Source of the DNA: Planctomycetota bacterium
GTDB lineage: Bacteria > Planctomycetota > SBBH01 > JACQRN01
Length of the DNA stretch: 9,632 nucleotides
NCBI GenBank assembly: GCA_016206515.1
Contig: JACQRN010000340.1
Coordinates: 1-9,632 of the forward strand
Direction: 5' to 3'
Each line of letters starts with the position of its first letter. The first letter of the stretch is position 1. A program made the translations under genes and the position numbers. Of this stretch, positions 1-6,754 are shown in pieces. The notes below the pieces were generated by a model. It saw nothing but the letters and a program-made list of their open reading frames with translations. It had not been told where the DNA came from and searched no databases.

Positions 1-1673
1 AGCCCCGCCAGGGGGGTCACCTGGCTGCCGCGGAAGAACCCGGGGCCGACGCCGCCCGTGTCGAACACCGACGGGCCGAACGTCTCCGCGCTGGGGGGGA
101 AGTCGGCGGGCACGGGGGACTCGTCGAGGGCGTCCAACCCCGTCTGGAGGGGGACATGCAGAGGATCCGCCCCCTCCGTGTCGGCGGCGCGCGCCAGCAC
201 GACCTGCCCGTCCCAGGGGGACGGGACCGTACCCGGCATGGCGATCGGCTCCGGCAACGTCACCACGCCGACGCGCTCCGTCCCGGCGGCCTCGAAATGC
301 GCCTGCGTCGTGAGACAGACGGTGCGCGCGACCCGCAGGGAGGCGCGGACGTTCGCGGCGGCGAATACGGCCCCCCCGTCGAACCGGACGAGCCCCAGCG
401 CCTCCACGTCGAAACCGCCCCGCGGCATCAGGGAGAGTTCCGTCGTCGGCAGGGTGACATCGAGCTTGTCGAAGCGGCGCAGCGCGACGGGGTCCGGGTT
501 GAACTTGTTCAGCAGCGTGTTCGGATTCGTCGCCGCGTCCACGAGGTCCGCCTGGATCTCCGTGATCCCGGCCGGGAGCGTCCGCAACCAGGAGCGCCAT
601 TCGGCCCAGGTCTCGAACGGGTCGGTCGCGCGGCGCGAGATGACGGCGGCGGCCAGGGCGCGCGCCGTGGCGGGGGGAACCGACGCGGTGACGCGGGTCA
701 TCGGGTTGCGATAGCGGATGACCGGGCCCTCGATGTCCTCGGCCGTGTTGAAGCCGACGACCTTCTCGGCGTCGCCGGAGACCCCGAAGAGCGCCTCCTG
801 GGCGGCCGGTTCCGCCGAGGCGAGGGTGTCGGGGGGGCGGCCCGGGTCCTGTACGCCGGGGAGCTGTCCGGAGGCGTCCCACAGCGGCGACACGACGTCC
901 GGGTCCACGGGAGCCCCGACGGCCACGTAGGGGCGGACGGCCGCCCACTCCGCATCCGTGAGCCCCCCGGGCGGCGGGCCGATCATCTCCTCGATCCGCG
1001 TGAAGCGGCCTCCCGGCAGGGCCGCGCGCCGGGCGGCGATATCGGCCCCGCGGCCGGCGATCGGGTCCGGGACCCCGTCCGCCGCGGCGATCGCGACGCC
1101 CAGCTGGTCCATGACGCGGCCGAAGCGCCCCGGCCCGGGGGCGGGGCCGGCGTCGTCGGGGAGGTTCAGGTCGATGCGCCCGTTGGCGTCCCGGATCCGC
1201 AGGGTGAACGTGTCGCCGAAGGGGGCGTACGTCCCCCGCAGGCGGCCGGTCCAGGCGGAATGGAATCCGCTTCCGTCACGATCGTGCAGGGCGGGGTCGA
1301 ACCCGTCCGGGGACGGTGGGGGGGTGTAGCGGCCGTCCAGCGTCCCCCCGTCGAGGAACAGCTCCCCGTGCGCATAGGAGGGGTTGTGGCACGCCCCCAG
1401 GGGGAGCCGCGGATCGTCGCGGAACGTCCAGTCGTCGGTGCGATTGGCCGCCGTCGGCGCCGCGGGGATCGAGAGGGACCGGCCGAGACGGGCGGCGGCG
1501 TACTCGACCCCTGCGCGGGACAGGAGGTGCGCACGGGCCCCCTCCAGGGTCGTCCGTGCCATGATCGATACGCTCCGGGTGGTCACGACGAAAAGAACGG
1601 CGAGGAGCGCCAGCAGGGTCACGATCCCCGTCACCAGAAGCAGGACGATCCCGCGGGGGGAGGGGGCGCGCAT
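1..1673 (-). CDS. GspK-like minor pseudopilin (T2SS/type IV pilus family), C-terminus beyond window
   Basis: Open from an ATG at 1673 to the window edge with no stop: 557 codons plus two bases, so the C-terminus is missing. The N-terminus is short and basic (MRAPSPRG), followed by a hydrophobic helix at about residues 9-31, like a prepilin leader cut after G8. Position +5 of the mature chain is Leu, not Glu; loss of Glu5 is characteristic of GspK. About residue 165 lies DANGRIDLNLPDD, matching the GspK motif of the form D-x-x-G-[KR]-[IL]-[ND]-L-N. Downstream are helix-rich stretches of the kind that select the next hairpin segment (FTRIEEMIG, AEWAAVRPYVAV) and a second such block after GFNTAEDIEG. 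Known GspK caps the tip of the pseudopilus in the periplasm. At over 557 residues this one is much longer than ordinary GspK (roughly 320). Its start codon overlaps the stop of the FecR-type gene (TGATG), with GGGAGG just upstream, implying coupled translation. A PilX-like pilus protein is the main alternative. Confidence 0.72.
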   Translation of the reverse strand, partial: MRAPSPRGIVLLLVTGIVTLLALLAVLFVVTTRSVSIMARTTLEGARAHLLSRAGVEYAAARLGRSLSIPAAPTAANRTDDWTFRDDPRLPLGACHNPSYAHGELFLDGGTLDGRYTPPPSPDGFDPALHDRDGSGFHSAWTGRLRGTYAPFGDTFTLRIRDANGRIDLNLPDDAGPAPGPGRFGRVMDQLGVAIAAADGVPDPIAGRGADIAARRAALPGGRFTRIEEMIGPPPGGLTDAEWAAVRPYVAVGAPVDPDVVSPLWDASGQLPGVQDPGRPPDTLASAEPAAQEALFGVSGDAEKVVGFNTAEDIEGPVIRYRNPMTRVTASVPPATARALAAAVISRRATDPFETWAEWRSWLRTLPAGITEIQADLVDAATNPNTLLNKFNPDPVALRRFDKLDVTLPTTELSLMPRGGFDVEALGLVRFDGGAVFAAANVRASLRVARTVCLTTQAHFEAAGTERVGVVTLPEPIAMPGTVPSPWDGQVVLARAADTEGADPLHVPLQTGLDALDESPVPADFPPSAETFGPSVFDTGGVGPGFFRGSQVTPLAG

Positions 1674-2518
1674 CACTCGCCCTCCCGCTCGACCGGCGCC
1701 AGCGCCTGCGCCAGCGTCGCCTCCGGGACGAGTCCGCTCACCGCGAGCATGGAGGCAAGCCAGAGCGCCTCGCGCGTCCGCCCGGCCCGTGTGGCGGCCG
1801 AGCACTCGGCCAGCAGCGCCGTGGCGTGCGCGCGCGCGGCCGGGGGGGGCGCGGACTGCGGGAACGGGGGGAGCCCGGCGGCGGCGTACGCCGTGTAGCC
1901 GGTCGGGACGTCCACCACGCCACCCGGGGTCCTGGCCCGGACCGTCCCGTCGCGCACATGCACCGAGCAGGCGGCGCGTCCGTCGGGCAGGCGGGCGACA
2001 CGCACCTCGAAGCGGGTGCCGACGACGACCATATCGAGCGCCTCCGTCTCGACGACGAAGGCCCCCTTGCCACGCCCCCGGGGCGTCTCGACGTCGAGGG
2101 TGCCGGATTCCAGGCGGACGCGGCGCCGCTCTCCCGCCAGGATCCGCGCATCGCTCACGACCGCGCCCGCATGCAGGCGCAGGACGGTTCCATCCCGCAG
2201 GGAGAGCGACAGGGGGGCCGGCGCGCGGACGGATCCGGACCCCAGGCCGTCCGTCCGCCACGGTCCCCAGAGGGCGATCCCGATCGTCGCGACCCCCACC
2301 CCACAGGCGGCGGCCGCGGCCAGGGTCCGCCCGCGGCCACGCCGCACGACCGGTCCGGGGATCGTATCGTCCGCCCGGGAGAGCACCCCCAGGGCCCAGC
2401 GGCACCCCTCGCAGTCCGCCAGATGCGCCAGCATCCCCGCCACCTCGTCGGCCGGCAGGGCGCCGCTCCAGAGGGAGGTCAGACGCTCGTCACCCGGACA
2501 GTCCGACGGGAGGCTCAT
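1673..2518 (-). CDS. Zinc-finger, transmembrane FecR-type regulator (anti-sigma-like)
   Basis: 281 residues. The N-terminal cytoplasmic part carries H32-x3-C36-x2-C39 (HLADCEGC), the zinc-binding core of anti-sigma zinc-finger domains. A single membrane helix follows at about residues 65-84 (TLAAAAACGVGVATIGIALW). The outer part at about 104-205 reads as a FecR domain: LESGTLDVETPRG, then FVVETEALDMVVVGTRFEVRV, matching the family's ...V-x-T-x...V-x-V-x-G-T-x-F-x-V pattern. A C-terminal helical tail (about 220-281) is not recognised. The order zinc finger, membrane helix, FecR domain is typical of anti-sigma factors that hold an ECF sigma factor at the membrane until an outside cue is sensed. 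No ECF sigma gene lies next to it, so the partner is encoded elsewhere or the protein has another role. The start at 2518 is preceded by GGAGGAG with 8 nt spacing. Its TGA shares a base with the ATG of the pseudopilin gene, which suggests a link to the secretion or pilus apparatus. Confidence 0.8.
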   Translation of the reverse strand: MSLPSDCPGDERLTSLWSGALPADEVAGMLAHLADCEGCRWALGVLSRADDTIPGPVVRRGRGRTLAAAAACGVGVATIGIALWGPWRTDGLGSGSVRAPAPLSLSLRDGTVLRLHAGAVVSDARILAGERRRVRLESGTLDVETPRGRGKGAFVVETEALDMVVVGTRFEVRVARLPDGRAACSVHVRDGTVRARTPGGVVDVPTGYTAYAAAGLPPFPQSAPPPAARAHATALLAECSAATRAGRTREALWLASMLAVSGLVPEATLAQALAPVEREGE

Positions 2519-2588
2519 GGTCCAGTCTCCTCCGGTCCCCGCCCGGGATCAGGCGAAATCCGCCCGAATCTCGCGCGACCGCGCCCGC

Positions 2589-2611
2589 TCCGCGAACAGG
2601 GCATTCGCGGA
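2589..2611. repeat. 8-bp perfect inverted repeat upstream of the FecR-type gene
   Basis: TCCGCGAA at 2589-2596 and TTCGCGGA at 2604-2611 are exact inverted copies separated by 7 bases (CAGGGCA). The repeat lies about 70-95 bp before the FecR-type start, in the 272-bp gap 2519-2790 that follows the Ala/Pro-rich gene. It could be a protein-binding site or a hairpin in the minus-strand transcript. No run of T follows on the minus strand, so it is not a standard terminator. The rest of the gap shows no convincing gene; the only open frame there begins with TTG and has a low-complexity Gly/Pro/Arg composition. Confidence 0.45.
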
Positions 2612-2790
2612 ACGCTTTTCAATCCGGGTCCGTCACGTTCGCCTTCGCTGTTTCCGGGGGCGTCGGATCCGGCTCCGTGGGCTTCCGGCCTCGCGTCTTC
2701 TCCCCGGTCTGGGTTTCCGCCTCCTGCCGCCTCTGGATCTTCCGTCCGGCGCGAGGCGTCCGGCAAGGGTATTCGGACCGGCTCCAAAGA

Positions 2791-3528
2791 TCAGGAGATT
2801 CCTGCGGGGTTCCCGAACACCTCGGCCAGGACGAAGGCGCGCTGCAGGGGCGTCCAGTCGGCGCGGTCGAGGATCGTCGCGAGGGGGATCCTCTGCGCGG
2901 TGCGCGTGACGGTGCTCGGGGCGGATACCTGGAGCAGGGACGATGCGGACGCGTGGGATTCGGAGACGGTCTGCTTCGGTGCGGGACGCCACGAGGCCGA
3001 CGCGGGGCGCGGCGCGGGCTCGATGACGACGGCCCGGGGGATCTCCTGCTCCGCGGTCGGTACCGCCGCGGTCGGTACCGCCGCGGCCGGGACCGGCGCG
3101 GCCGGGACATGGATCCCGATCGCGGCGAGCGCCTCGCGCATGGCGTCCATCTGCGCGTCTCCGGAGGCGTCGGCGACCGGCGCCGGAACCCGCCGTCCCT
3201 GGCGCAACGCGCGGCGGGCCTCCAGTTCGCGCCGGCGCTGCCGCATCCGCGCGTCGTACGCGGTCGGGGAAGGCTCCTGGGACGGCTCCTCGACCTGTTC
3301 ATCCACTGCCAGCGGCATTGGCTCGGCGTCGTCCTGCGCCTGCACGCGCATGGGCCGGAGCGCCGGGTCGGCCTCGGAGGGGAGCCGTCCGGTCCGCCGG
3401 TATTCCTCCTGGACCTTCCGGACCTTCCGGACGACCTTCGCGATCTCGTTGAGGATCGGGACGACGACGAAGAGGATGAGCGGGATCGCGATCTTCAGGA
3501 TCGTCTCGAGGTCCATGCCGCGGTTCAT
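2791..3528 (-). CDS. Unrecognised membrane-anchored Ala/Pro-rich protein next to FloA
   Basis: 245 residues, family not recognised. It starts 15 nt after the FloA stop. The ATG at 3528 has only a weak GGGG upstream; an in-frame ATG at 3516 (Met5) is possible. A hydrophobic helix at residues 9-27 (TILKIAIPLILFVVVPILN) is followed by a strongly basic stretch KVVRKVRKVQEEYRRTGR, so by the positive-inside rule the bulk should be cytoplasmic. A charged, probably helical segment lies at 92-112. Next is a pentapeptide repeat VPAAP/VPAAA/VPTAA/VPTAE at 141-160, then a long Ala/Pro/Ser-rich linker. The last 20 or so residues return to ordinary composition (DRADWTPLQRAFVLAEVFGN), resembling a short C-terminal helix-plus-G-N/P-P motif. 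The layout is membrane anchor, flexible linker, terminal peptide, which would suit tethering or partner capture at the flotillin site. That role is inference from position and shape only. Confidence 0.7.
   Translation of the reverse strand: MNRGMDLETILKIAIPLILFVVVPILNEIAKVVRKVRKVQEEYRRTGRLPSEADPALRPMRVQAQDDAEPMPLAVDEQVEEPSQEPSPTAYDARMRQRRRELEARRALRQGRRVPAPVADASGDAQMDAMREALAAIGIHVPAAPVPAAAVPTAAVPTAEQEIPRAVVIEPAPRPASASWRPAPKQTVSESHASASSLLQVSAPSTVTRTAQRIPLATILDRADWTPLQRAFVLAEVFGNPAGIS
3052..3108. repeat. 15-bp tandem repeat, about four units, inside the Ala/Pro-rich gene
   Basis: Units begin at 3052, 3067, 3082 and 3097. The first two are identical (CGCGGTCGGTACCGC). The third and fourth carry GGCCGGGAC in place of GGTCGGTAC, and the fourth is incomplete. 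On the minus strand they encode the VP-A/T-A-x pentapeptides at residues 141-160. The in-frame 15-base length lets copy number change without a frameshift. Confidence 0.75.
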
Positions 3529-3543
3529 CGGCGTGCCCCGGCG

Positions 3544-4551
3544 CTACCGCGCGCGGTGCCCCTCGTCGCCGCTGGGTTTCGCAATCGACCCGCGCATGTC
3601 GGTATCCGCCTGGATGTTCTTCATCCGGTAGAAGTCCATCACCCCGAGGTGTCCGCTCGTGAACGCCCCTGCGATCGCCTGCGGGATCCCCGCCTCGGCG
3701 AGCACCACCTTCGCACGGTTCTCCTCGACGAGCGCGCGCATCTCCTGCTCGCGCGCGATCGCCATCGACTTGCGCTCCTCCGCCTTCGCCTGGGCGACCC
3801 GCTTGTCCGCCTCGGCCTGCTCGGCCTGGAGCTTCGCCCCGATGTTCTCCCCGACGTCGACGTCGGCGATGTCGATCGAGAGGATCTCATAGGCGGTCCC
3901 GGCATCGAGCCCCTTCTTGAGCAGCGTCTTCGAGATCATGTCGGGGTTCGCCAGGACCTCCGAGTGGCTCGCGGCCGAGCCGATCGTCGTGACGATCCCC
4001 TCGCCCACCCGCGCGATCACGGTGTCCTCCCCGGCGCCGCCGACGAGCCGGTCGCGGTTCGTGCGCACGGTGACGCGCGCCTTCGCCTTCAGCTGGATGC
4101 CGTTCATGGCGACCGCGTCGATCGTCGCGCGCGGGTTGTTGGCCGACGGGCAGTCGATCACCTTCGGCGTGACGCTCATCTTGACCGCCTCCAGGATGTC
4201 GCGCCCGGCGAGGTCGATCGCGCAGGCGCGCGGGAACGACAGCTCGATCCCCGCCTTGCTCGCGTTGACGAGCGCCCGCACGACCGCGAGGACGTTTCCC
4301 CTCGCCAGGTAGTGGGTTTCGAGGTCGTTGGAGATGATCGGGAGCCCGGATTTGACCGCCATCACGCGCGCGTCGACGATGACCAGGGGGTTCACACCGC
4401 GGAACCACTTCATGACGATCAGTTCCAGAAGGCCGATCGGTGCCCCCGAGGAGCGGGCCCGGATCCATAGCTTGATGAACGAGAAGATCGAGAACAGCAG
4501 GACGATCGAGACGAGCCCGGCGACCCCCATCAGCCACGGTAGTGCCTTCAT
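3544..4551 (-). CDS. floA: Flotillin-like protein FloA (SPFH family membrane scaffold)
   Basis: 335 residues, close to the usual FloA length of about 330. A hydrophobic N-terminal helix spans about residues 7-30. The SPFH/PHB-type domain follows, with family-typical blocks: LLELIVMKWFRGVNPLVIVD (41-60), GLPIISNDLETHYLARGNV (69-87), VIDCPSANNPRATIDAVAMNG (131-151), KARVTVRTNRDRLVGGAGEDT (157-177) and VGEGIVTTIGSA (182-193). Residues 232-285 are an alanine/glutamate-rich coiled coil with AEQAEADKRVAQAKAEERK, the oligomerisation part of flotillins. FloA proteins form membrane foci that organise membrane fluidity and protein partners. The start at 4551 has GGGAGG 8 nt upstream. The gene sits 34 nt after the short NfeD gene and 15 nt before the Ala/Pro-rich membrane protein. 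The NfeD-protease, NfeD, FloA order resembles the yqeZ-yqfA-yqfB locus of Bacillus. Identification is strong. Confidence 0.95.
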   Translation of the reverse strand: MKALPWLMGVAGLVSIVLLFSIFSFIKLWIRARSSGAPIGLLELIVMKWFRGVNPLVIVDARVMAVKSGLPIISNDLETHYLARGNVLAVVRALVNASKAGIELSFPRACAIDLAGRDILEAVKMSVTPKVIDCPSANNPRATIDAVAMNGIQLKAKARVTVRTNRDRLVGGAGEDTVIARVGEGIVTTIGSAASHSEVLANPDMISKTLLKKGLDAGTAYEILSIDIADVDVGENIGAKLQAEQAEADKRVAQAKAEERKSMAIAREQEMRALVEENRAKVVLAEAGIPQAIAGAFTSGHLGVMDFYRMKNIQADTDMRGSIAKPSGDEGHRAR

Positions 4552-4585
4552 GCGCCTTTCCTCCCTCTTCCGCGCGTCGGCGCGG

Positions 4586-5068
4586 CTACGTTTCCCTCAC
4601 GACCACCTGGTACCCCTGCGTCCGGAGCACCCGGACCCGTTTCCCTTCGTCGATCATCCCGGGTTCCGCCATGGCGTCCAGCTTCTCCCCGTCGATCATG
4701 ACGACCCCCGCCGGGCGCAGGGTCGAGTGCACCACCCCTTCCCTGCCGACCAGCGCCTTCGGCGGCTCCGTGACCGATTGGTACCCCGCCCCCTGGGTGA
4801 ACTGCGTTTGGAGCGCCAACCGGTTGATCCCCCCGACCAGGATCTTCGGGATCGTGACGATCGAGAACACCAGGAGCGACGTCGACACGACCCAGCGGTC
4901 GTGCTGGTACCCGCACGCCAGGGCCCAGAGCATCGTGAGCCCCCCCAGGAGCCCCACGACGACCCCGGGGACCACCAATTCCAGCAGGAGCAGGACGAAC
5001 CCCCCGGAGTAGATCGCCAGGAGCGTCGCCACCGGCAGGTCGGGCAGGATTCGTTCGACGAGCGTCAT
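4586..5068 (-). CDS. Short NfeD-family membrane protein with C-terminal OB fold
   Basis: 160 residues. Hydrophobic segments lie at about 12-34 (ending in ELVVPG, a typical NfeD sequence), 36-53 and 60-79. A soluble C-terminal domain at about 105-158 has the NfeD beta-barrel pattern: LVGREGVVHSTLRPAGVVMI, then GEKLDAMAEPGMIDEGKRVRVLR and a final QGYQVVVRE. It has no protease domain. Short NfeD proteins commonly partner SPFH/flotillin proteins, and this one is encoded just before floA. Its ATG overlaps the stop of the NfeD protease gene by four bases (ATGA) with no clear Shine-Dalgarno, so translation is probably coupled and the two products made together. The exact biochemical function of short NfeD proteins is not settled. 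Confidence 0.88.
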   Translation of the reverse strand: MTLVERILPDLPVATLLAIYSGGFVLLLLELVVPGVVVGLLGGLTMLWALACGYQHDRWVVSTSLLVFSIVTIPKILVGGINRLALQTQFTQGAGYQSVTEPPKALVGREGVVHSTLRPAGVVMIDGEKLDAMAEPGMIDEGKRVRVLRTQGYQVVVRET

Positions 5069-6549
5069 GCGTCGGCGCGCACCACGATCCGGGTCCCTTC
5101 CACGCGCGTGATTGTGACGGGGGTTCCCTCTGGGAGGAAGTCCCCGTCGCTGACCGCATCGAGGACCTCCTCCCCCAGCCGGATCTTCCCGCTCGGATGC
5201 AGCGGCGTGATCGCCTTCGCCTTCCGGCCGACGAGATCCCCCTGCGCCGGGATGAGCCGTTGCGGGGCCGGCGGCGTCTCCAGGATCATCCGCCGCGCCC
5301 CCGGGAGCCTCGGGACGATCGCGATCAGCCCCAGGAACCCGACCAGGGAGAGCCCGACCGCGCCCAGGATGCGCGCAGCCGCGAGCGGCAGCTCCTTCAT
5401 CAGCGCGCCGATCCCGCCGCTGACCGGCTGCATCGTCGCCAGGGCGAGCGCCACGACCATCAGAGCGATCCCGGCGATCCCCGTCACCCCGAACCCGGGG
5501 ATCAGGAAGATCTCAACCGCCAGGAGCGCCGCGCCCCCCAGGAACAGGAACAGCTCCCAGTACTCCACGTACCCGCCGAGGTAGTGCGCGAAGAGGAGCG
5601 CCCCGAAGCAGGCGAGCGCGGCGAGCCCCGGGATCCCGAATCCGGGATGAGAGAACTCCGCGTAGAGCCCCATCAGCCCGACCGCCAGGAGGAGCATCGT
5701 GATGAGCGGCGAGGTGATCCAGGCGATGAGCCTCTCCGACCAGAGCGGCGCGAGGCGTCGCGCCTGGTCGGCGGGGATGCCAAGGTGCCGGTATAGGGCG
5801 GAAAGGTTCGCGACCACCCCCTCCGCGAGCCCGTGATCCTTCGCCTGGAGCGCCGTGAGCGTCACGATCTCCCCGCGCGGGGAGAGGATCCTCGACTCGA
5901 CCTCGGCGGGGGAGAGCCCCGCGTTCGCCAGGTCCCGGTCGCTCAAGACCCGGGGCAGGTCGGGGTGCCGCTCGGGGTGGAGCAGCTCGTGGACCTCCAG
6001 GTTCTTGTCGACCATCCCCTCCGCCAGGGCGACCGGGTAGCCGTGGAGTTCCGCCAGCGAGTGCATCCGGGCGACGACCGGCCGGACGTACTTCTCCGGC
6101 AACTCGACGCCGGTCCCGCCCGGCCCGCCGGGCATGACCGGGATGCAGTCGCCGATCTCGGTCCCCTCGCGCATCACCAGCCGGTCGCACGATAAGGCGA
6201 TCAGCGCCCCGGCCGAGAGCGCCCGGGTCTTCACGAAGGCGATCTTGTTCGGGATCGGGGCGGACTGGATCAGCTCCGAGATCTCCAGCGACTCGATCAG
6301 GAGCCCCCCGGGGGTGTCGAGTTCCAGGATCAGGGTCGGATACCCGTCCGCCTGGCACTGCCGCAGCGCGCGGCGGAGGAACTCGAGCAGGTCGCTCCCG
6401 ATCACGCCGCTGACCGGGACCACGTACGCCGGCCCCATCGCCACCGGCGGCTCCGGCAGGTCCCCGGGATTCTCGGGAAGCACCGGGTCCGCCCTCGCCG
6501 CGAGCAGGGAGAGCGACGCCAGGGCCGCCGCCAGGGTCACGCGCCTCAT
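5065..6549 (-). CDS. Membrane-bound serine protease, NfeD/ClpP class (long NfeD)
   Basis: 494 residues from the ATG at 6549. That start gives a good signal peptide (MRRVTLAAALASLSLLAARA, cut before DPV); an in-frame ATG at 6609 would add 20 residues that spoil it. Residues 41-260 form the ClpP/SppA-type protease domain: ELDTPGGL at 76-83 and candidate nucleophile S112 in LSAG. K153 lies 41 residues later, the same distance as the Ser97-Lys138 pair that I recall for the archaeal 1510-N protease, so a Ser/Lys dyad is likely. About five membrane helices follow (roughly 277-297, 305-325, 332-351, 354-374, 392-412), including FSHPGFGIPG and EIFLIPGFGVTGIAG, which are typical of NfeD. The C-terminal OB fold is at 440-494 (GRKAKAITPLHPSGKIRLG). 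The gene heads the unit with the short NfeD and FloA. The archaeal relative cleaves the C-terminal region of stomatin; by analogy FloA or another membrane protein may be the substrate here. Confidence 0.9.
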   Translation of the reverse strand: MRRVTLAAALASLSLLAARADPVLPENPGDLPEPPVAMGPAYVVPVSGVIGSDLLEFLRRALRQCQADGYPTLILELDTPGGLLIESLEISELIQSAPIPNKIAFVKTRALSAGALIALSCDRLVMREGTEIGDCIPVMPGGPGGTGVELPEKYVRPVVARMHSLAELHGYPVALAEGMVDKNLEVHELLHPERHPDLPRVLSDRDLANAGLSPAEVESRILSPRGEIVTLTALQAKDHGLAEGVVANLSALYRHLGIPADQARRLAPLWSERLIAWITSPLITMLLLAVGLMGLYAEFSHPGFGIPGLAALACFGALLFAHYLGGYVEYWELFLFLGGAALLAVEIFLIPGFGVTGIAGIALMVVALALATMQPVSGGIGALMKELPLAAARILGAVGLSLVGFLGLIAIVPRLPGARRMILETPPAPQRLIPAQGDLVGRKAKAITPLHPSGKIRLGEEVLDAVSDGDFLPEGTPVTITRVEGTRIVVRADA

Positions 6550-6555
6550 CGCGCC

Positions 6556-6561
6556 CAGTCT
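6556..6561 (-). promoter_or_regulatory. -10-like hexamer just before the NfeD protease start
   Basis: On the minus strand TAGACT ends 7 nt before the ATG at 6549 (TAGACT-GGGCGCG-ATG) and matches TATAAT at 4 of 6 positions. No Shine-Dalgarno lies before this ATG. If used, transcription would begin almost at the start codon, giving a leaderless mRNA. No good -35 element is visible. Confidence 0.3.
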
Positions 6562-6609
6562 ATCCGACCCAGGATGGCCCCACAGATGGACCGTTGTTTG
6601 ACCCGCCAT

Positions 6610-6621
6610 GGTTCGCGAACC
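6610..6621. repeat. 12-bp perfect palindrome GGTTCGCGAACC between divergent genes
   Basis: GGTTCGCGAACC is its own reverse complement. It lies between the minus-strand NfeD protease start (6549) and the plus-strand tRNA-Ala (6679). A further copy of the half-site, GGTTCGC, occurs at 6631-6637, 21 bp on, and overlaps the putative -35 of the tRNA promoter. The arrangement looks like a regulator-binding site, but no regulator can be named. Confidence 0.4.
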
Positions 6622-6632
6622 CGCCGGAGCGG

Positions 6633-6666
6633 TTCGCAGGTGCGCCCGAACGCGCTAGGATAGAAT
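6633..6666 (+). promoter_or_regulatory. Putative promoter of the tRNA-Ala gene
   Basis: TTCGCA (6633-6638, 4 of 6 matches to TTGACA) and TAGGAT (6656-6661, 4 of 6 to TATAAT) are separated by exactly 17 bp. An overlapping TAGAAT (6661-6666, 5 of 6) is a second candidate -10. Either would start transcription a few bases before the tRNA 5' end at 6679, leaving a very short leader. Confidence 0.42.
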
Positions 6667-6678
6667 CCGTTCGTCGGT

Positions 6679-6754
6679 GGGGGCGTAGCTCAGTTGGGAG
6701 AGCGCGACAATGGCATTGTCGAGGTCGAGGGTTCGACTCCCTTCGCCTCCACCA
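6679..6754 (+). tRNA. tRNA-Ala, anticodon GGC
   Basis: 76 nt with encoded CCA. The cloverleaf is complete: acceptor GGGGGCG/CGCCTCC, D stem GCTC/GAGC with loop AGTTGGGA, anticodon stem CGACA/TGTCG with loop ATGGCAT (U33, anticodon GGC at 34-36, A37), variable loop AGGTC, T stem GAGGG/CCCTT with loop TTCGACT, discriminator A73 and CCA. The acceptor stem has the G3:U70 wobble pair, the established identity element for alanyl-tRNA synthetase, which confirms alanine. It reads GCC (and GCU) codons. It is the only plus-strand gene in the window, faces the flagellin gene, and its 3' side has an exact 19-nt inverted copy 49 bases downstream. Confidence 0.97.

Noticed and set aside
2515..2787. A 90-codon minus-strand frame filling the gap before the FecR-type gene, considered as a missing sigma factor or small protein
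   Set aside because: It needs a TTG start, has low-complexity Gly/Pro/Arg/Glu composition, no hydrophobic core and no sigma-factor motif.
1384..4470. A 1,028-codon open frame on the plus strand, and another of 580 codons at 156-1898
   Set aside because: They run opposite to several well-supported minus-strand genes, are rich in Arg/Pro/Gly/Ala, and show no domain pattern. Long antisense frames are expected at this GC content.
6550..6609. Longer NfeD protease start at the ATG at 6609
   Set aside because: The extra 20 residues are hydrophilic and would bury the signal peptide that begins at 6549; there is no Shine-Dalgarno at 6609.
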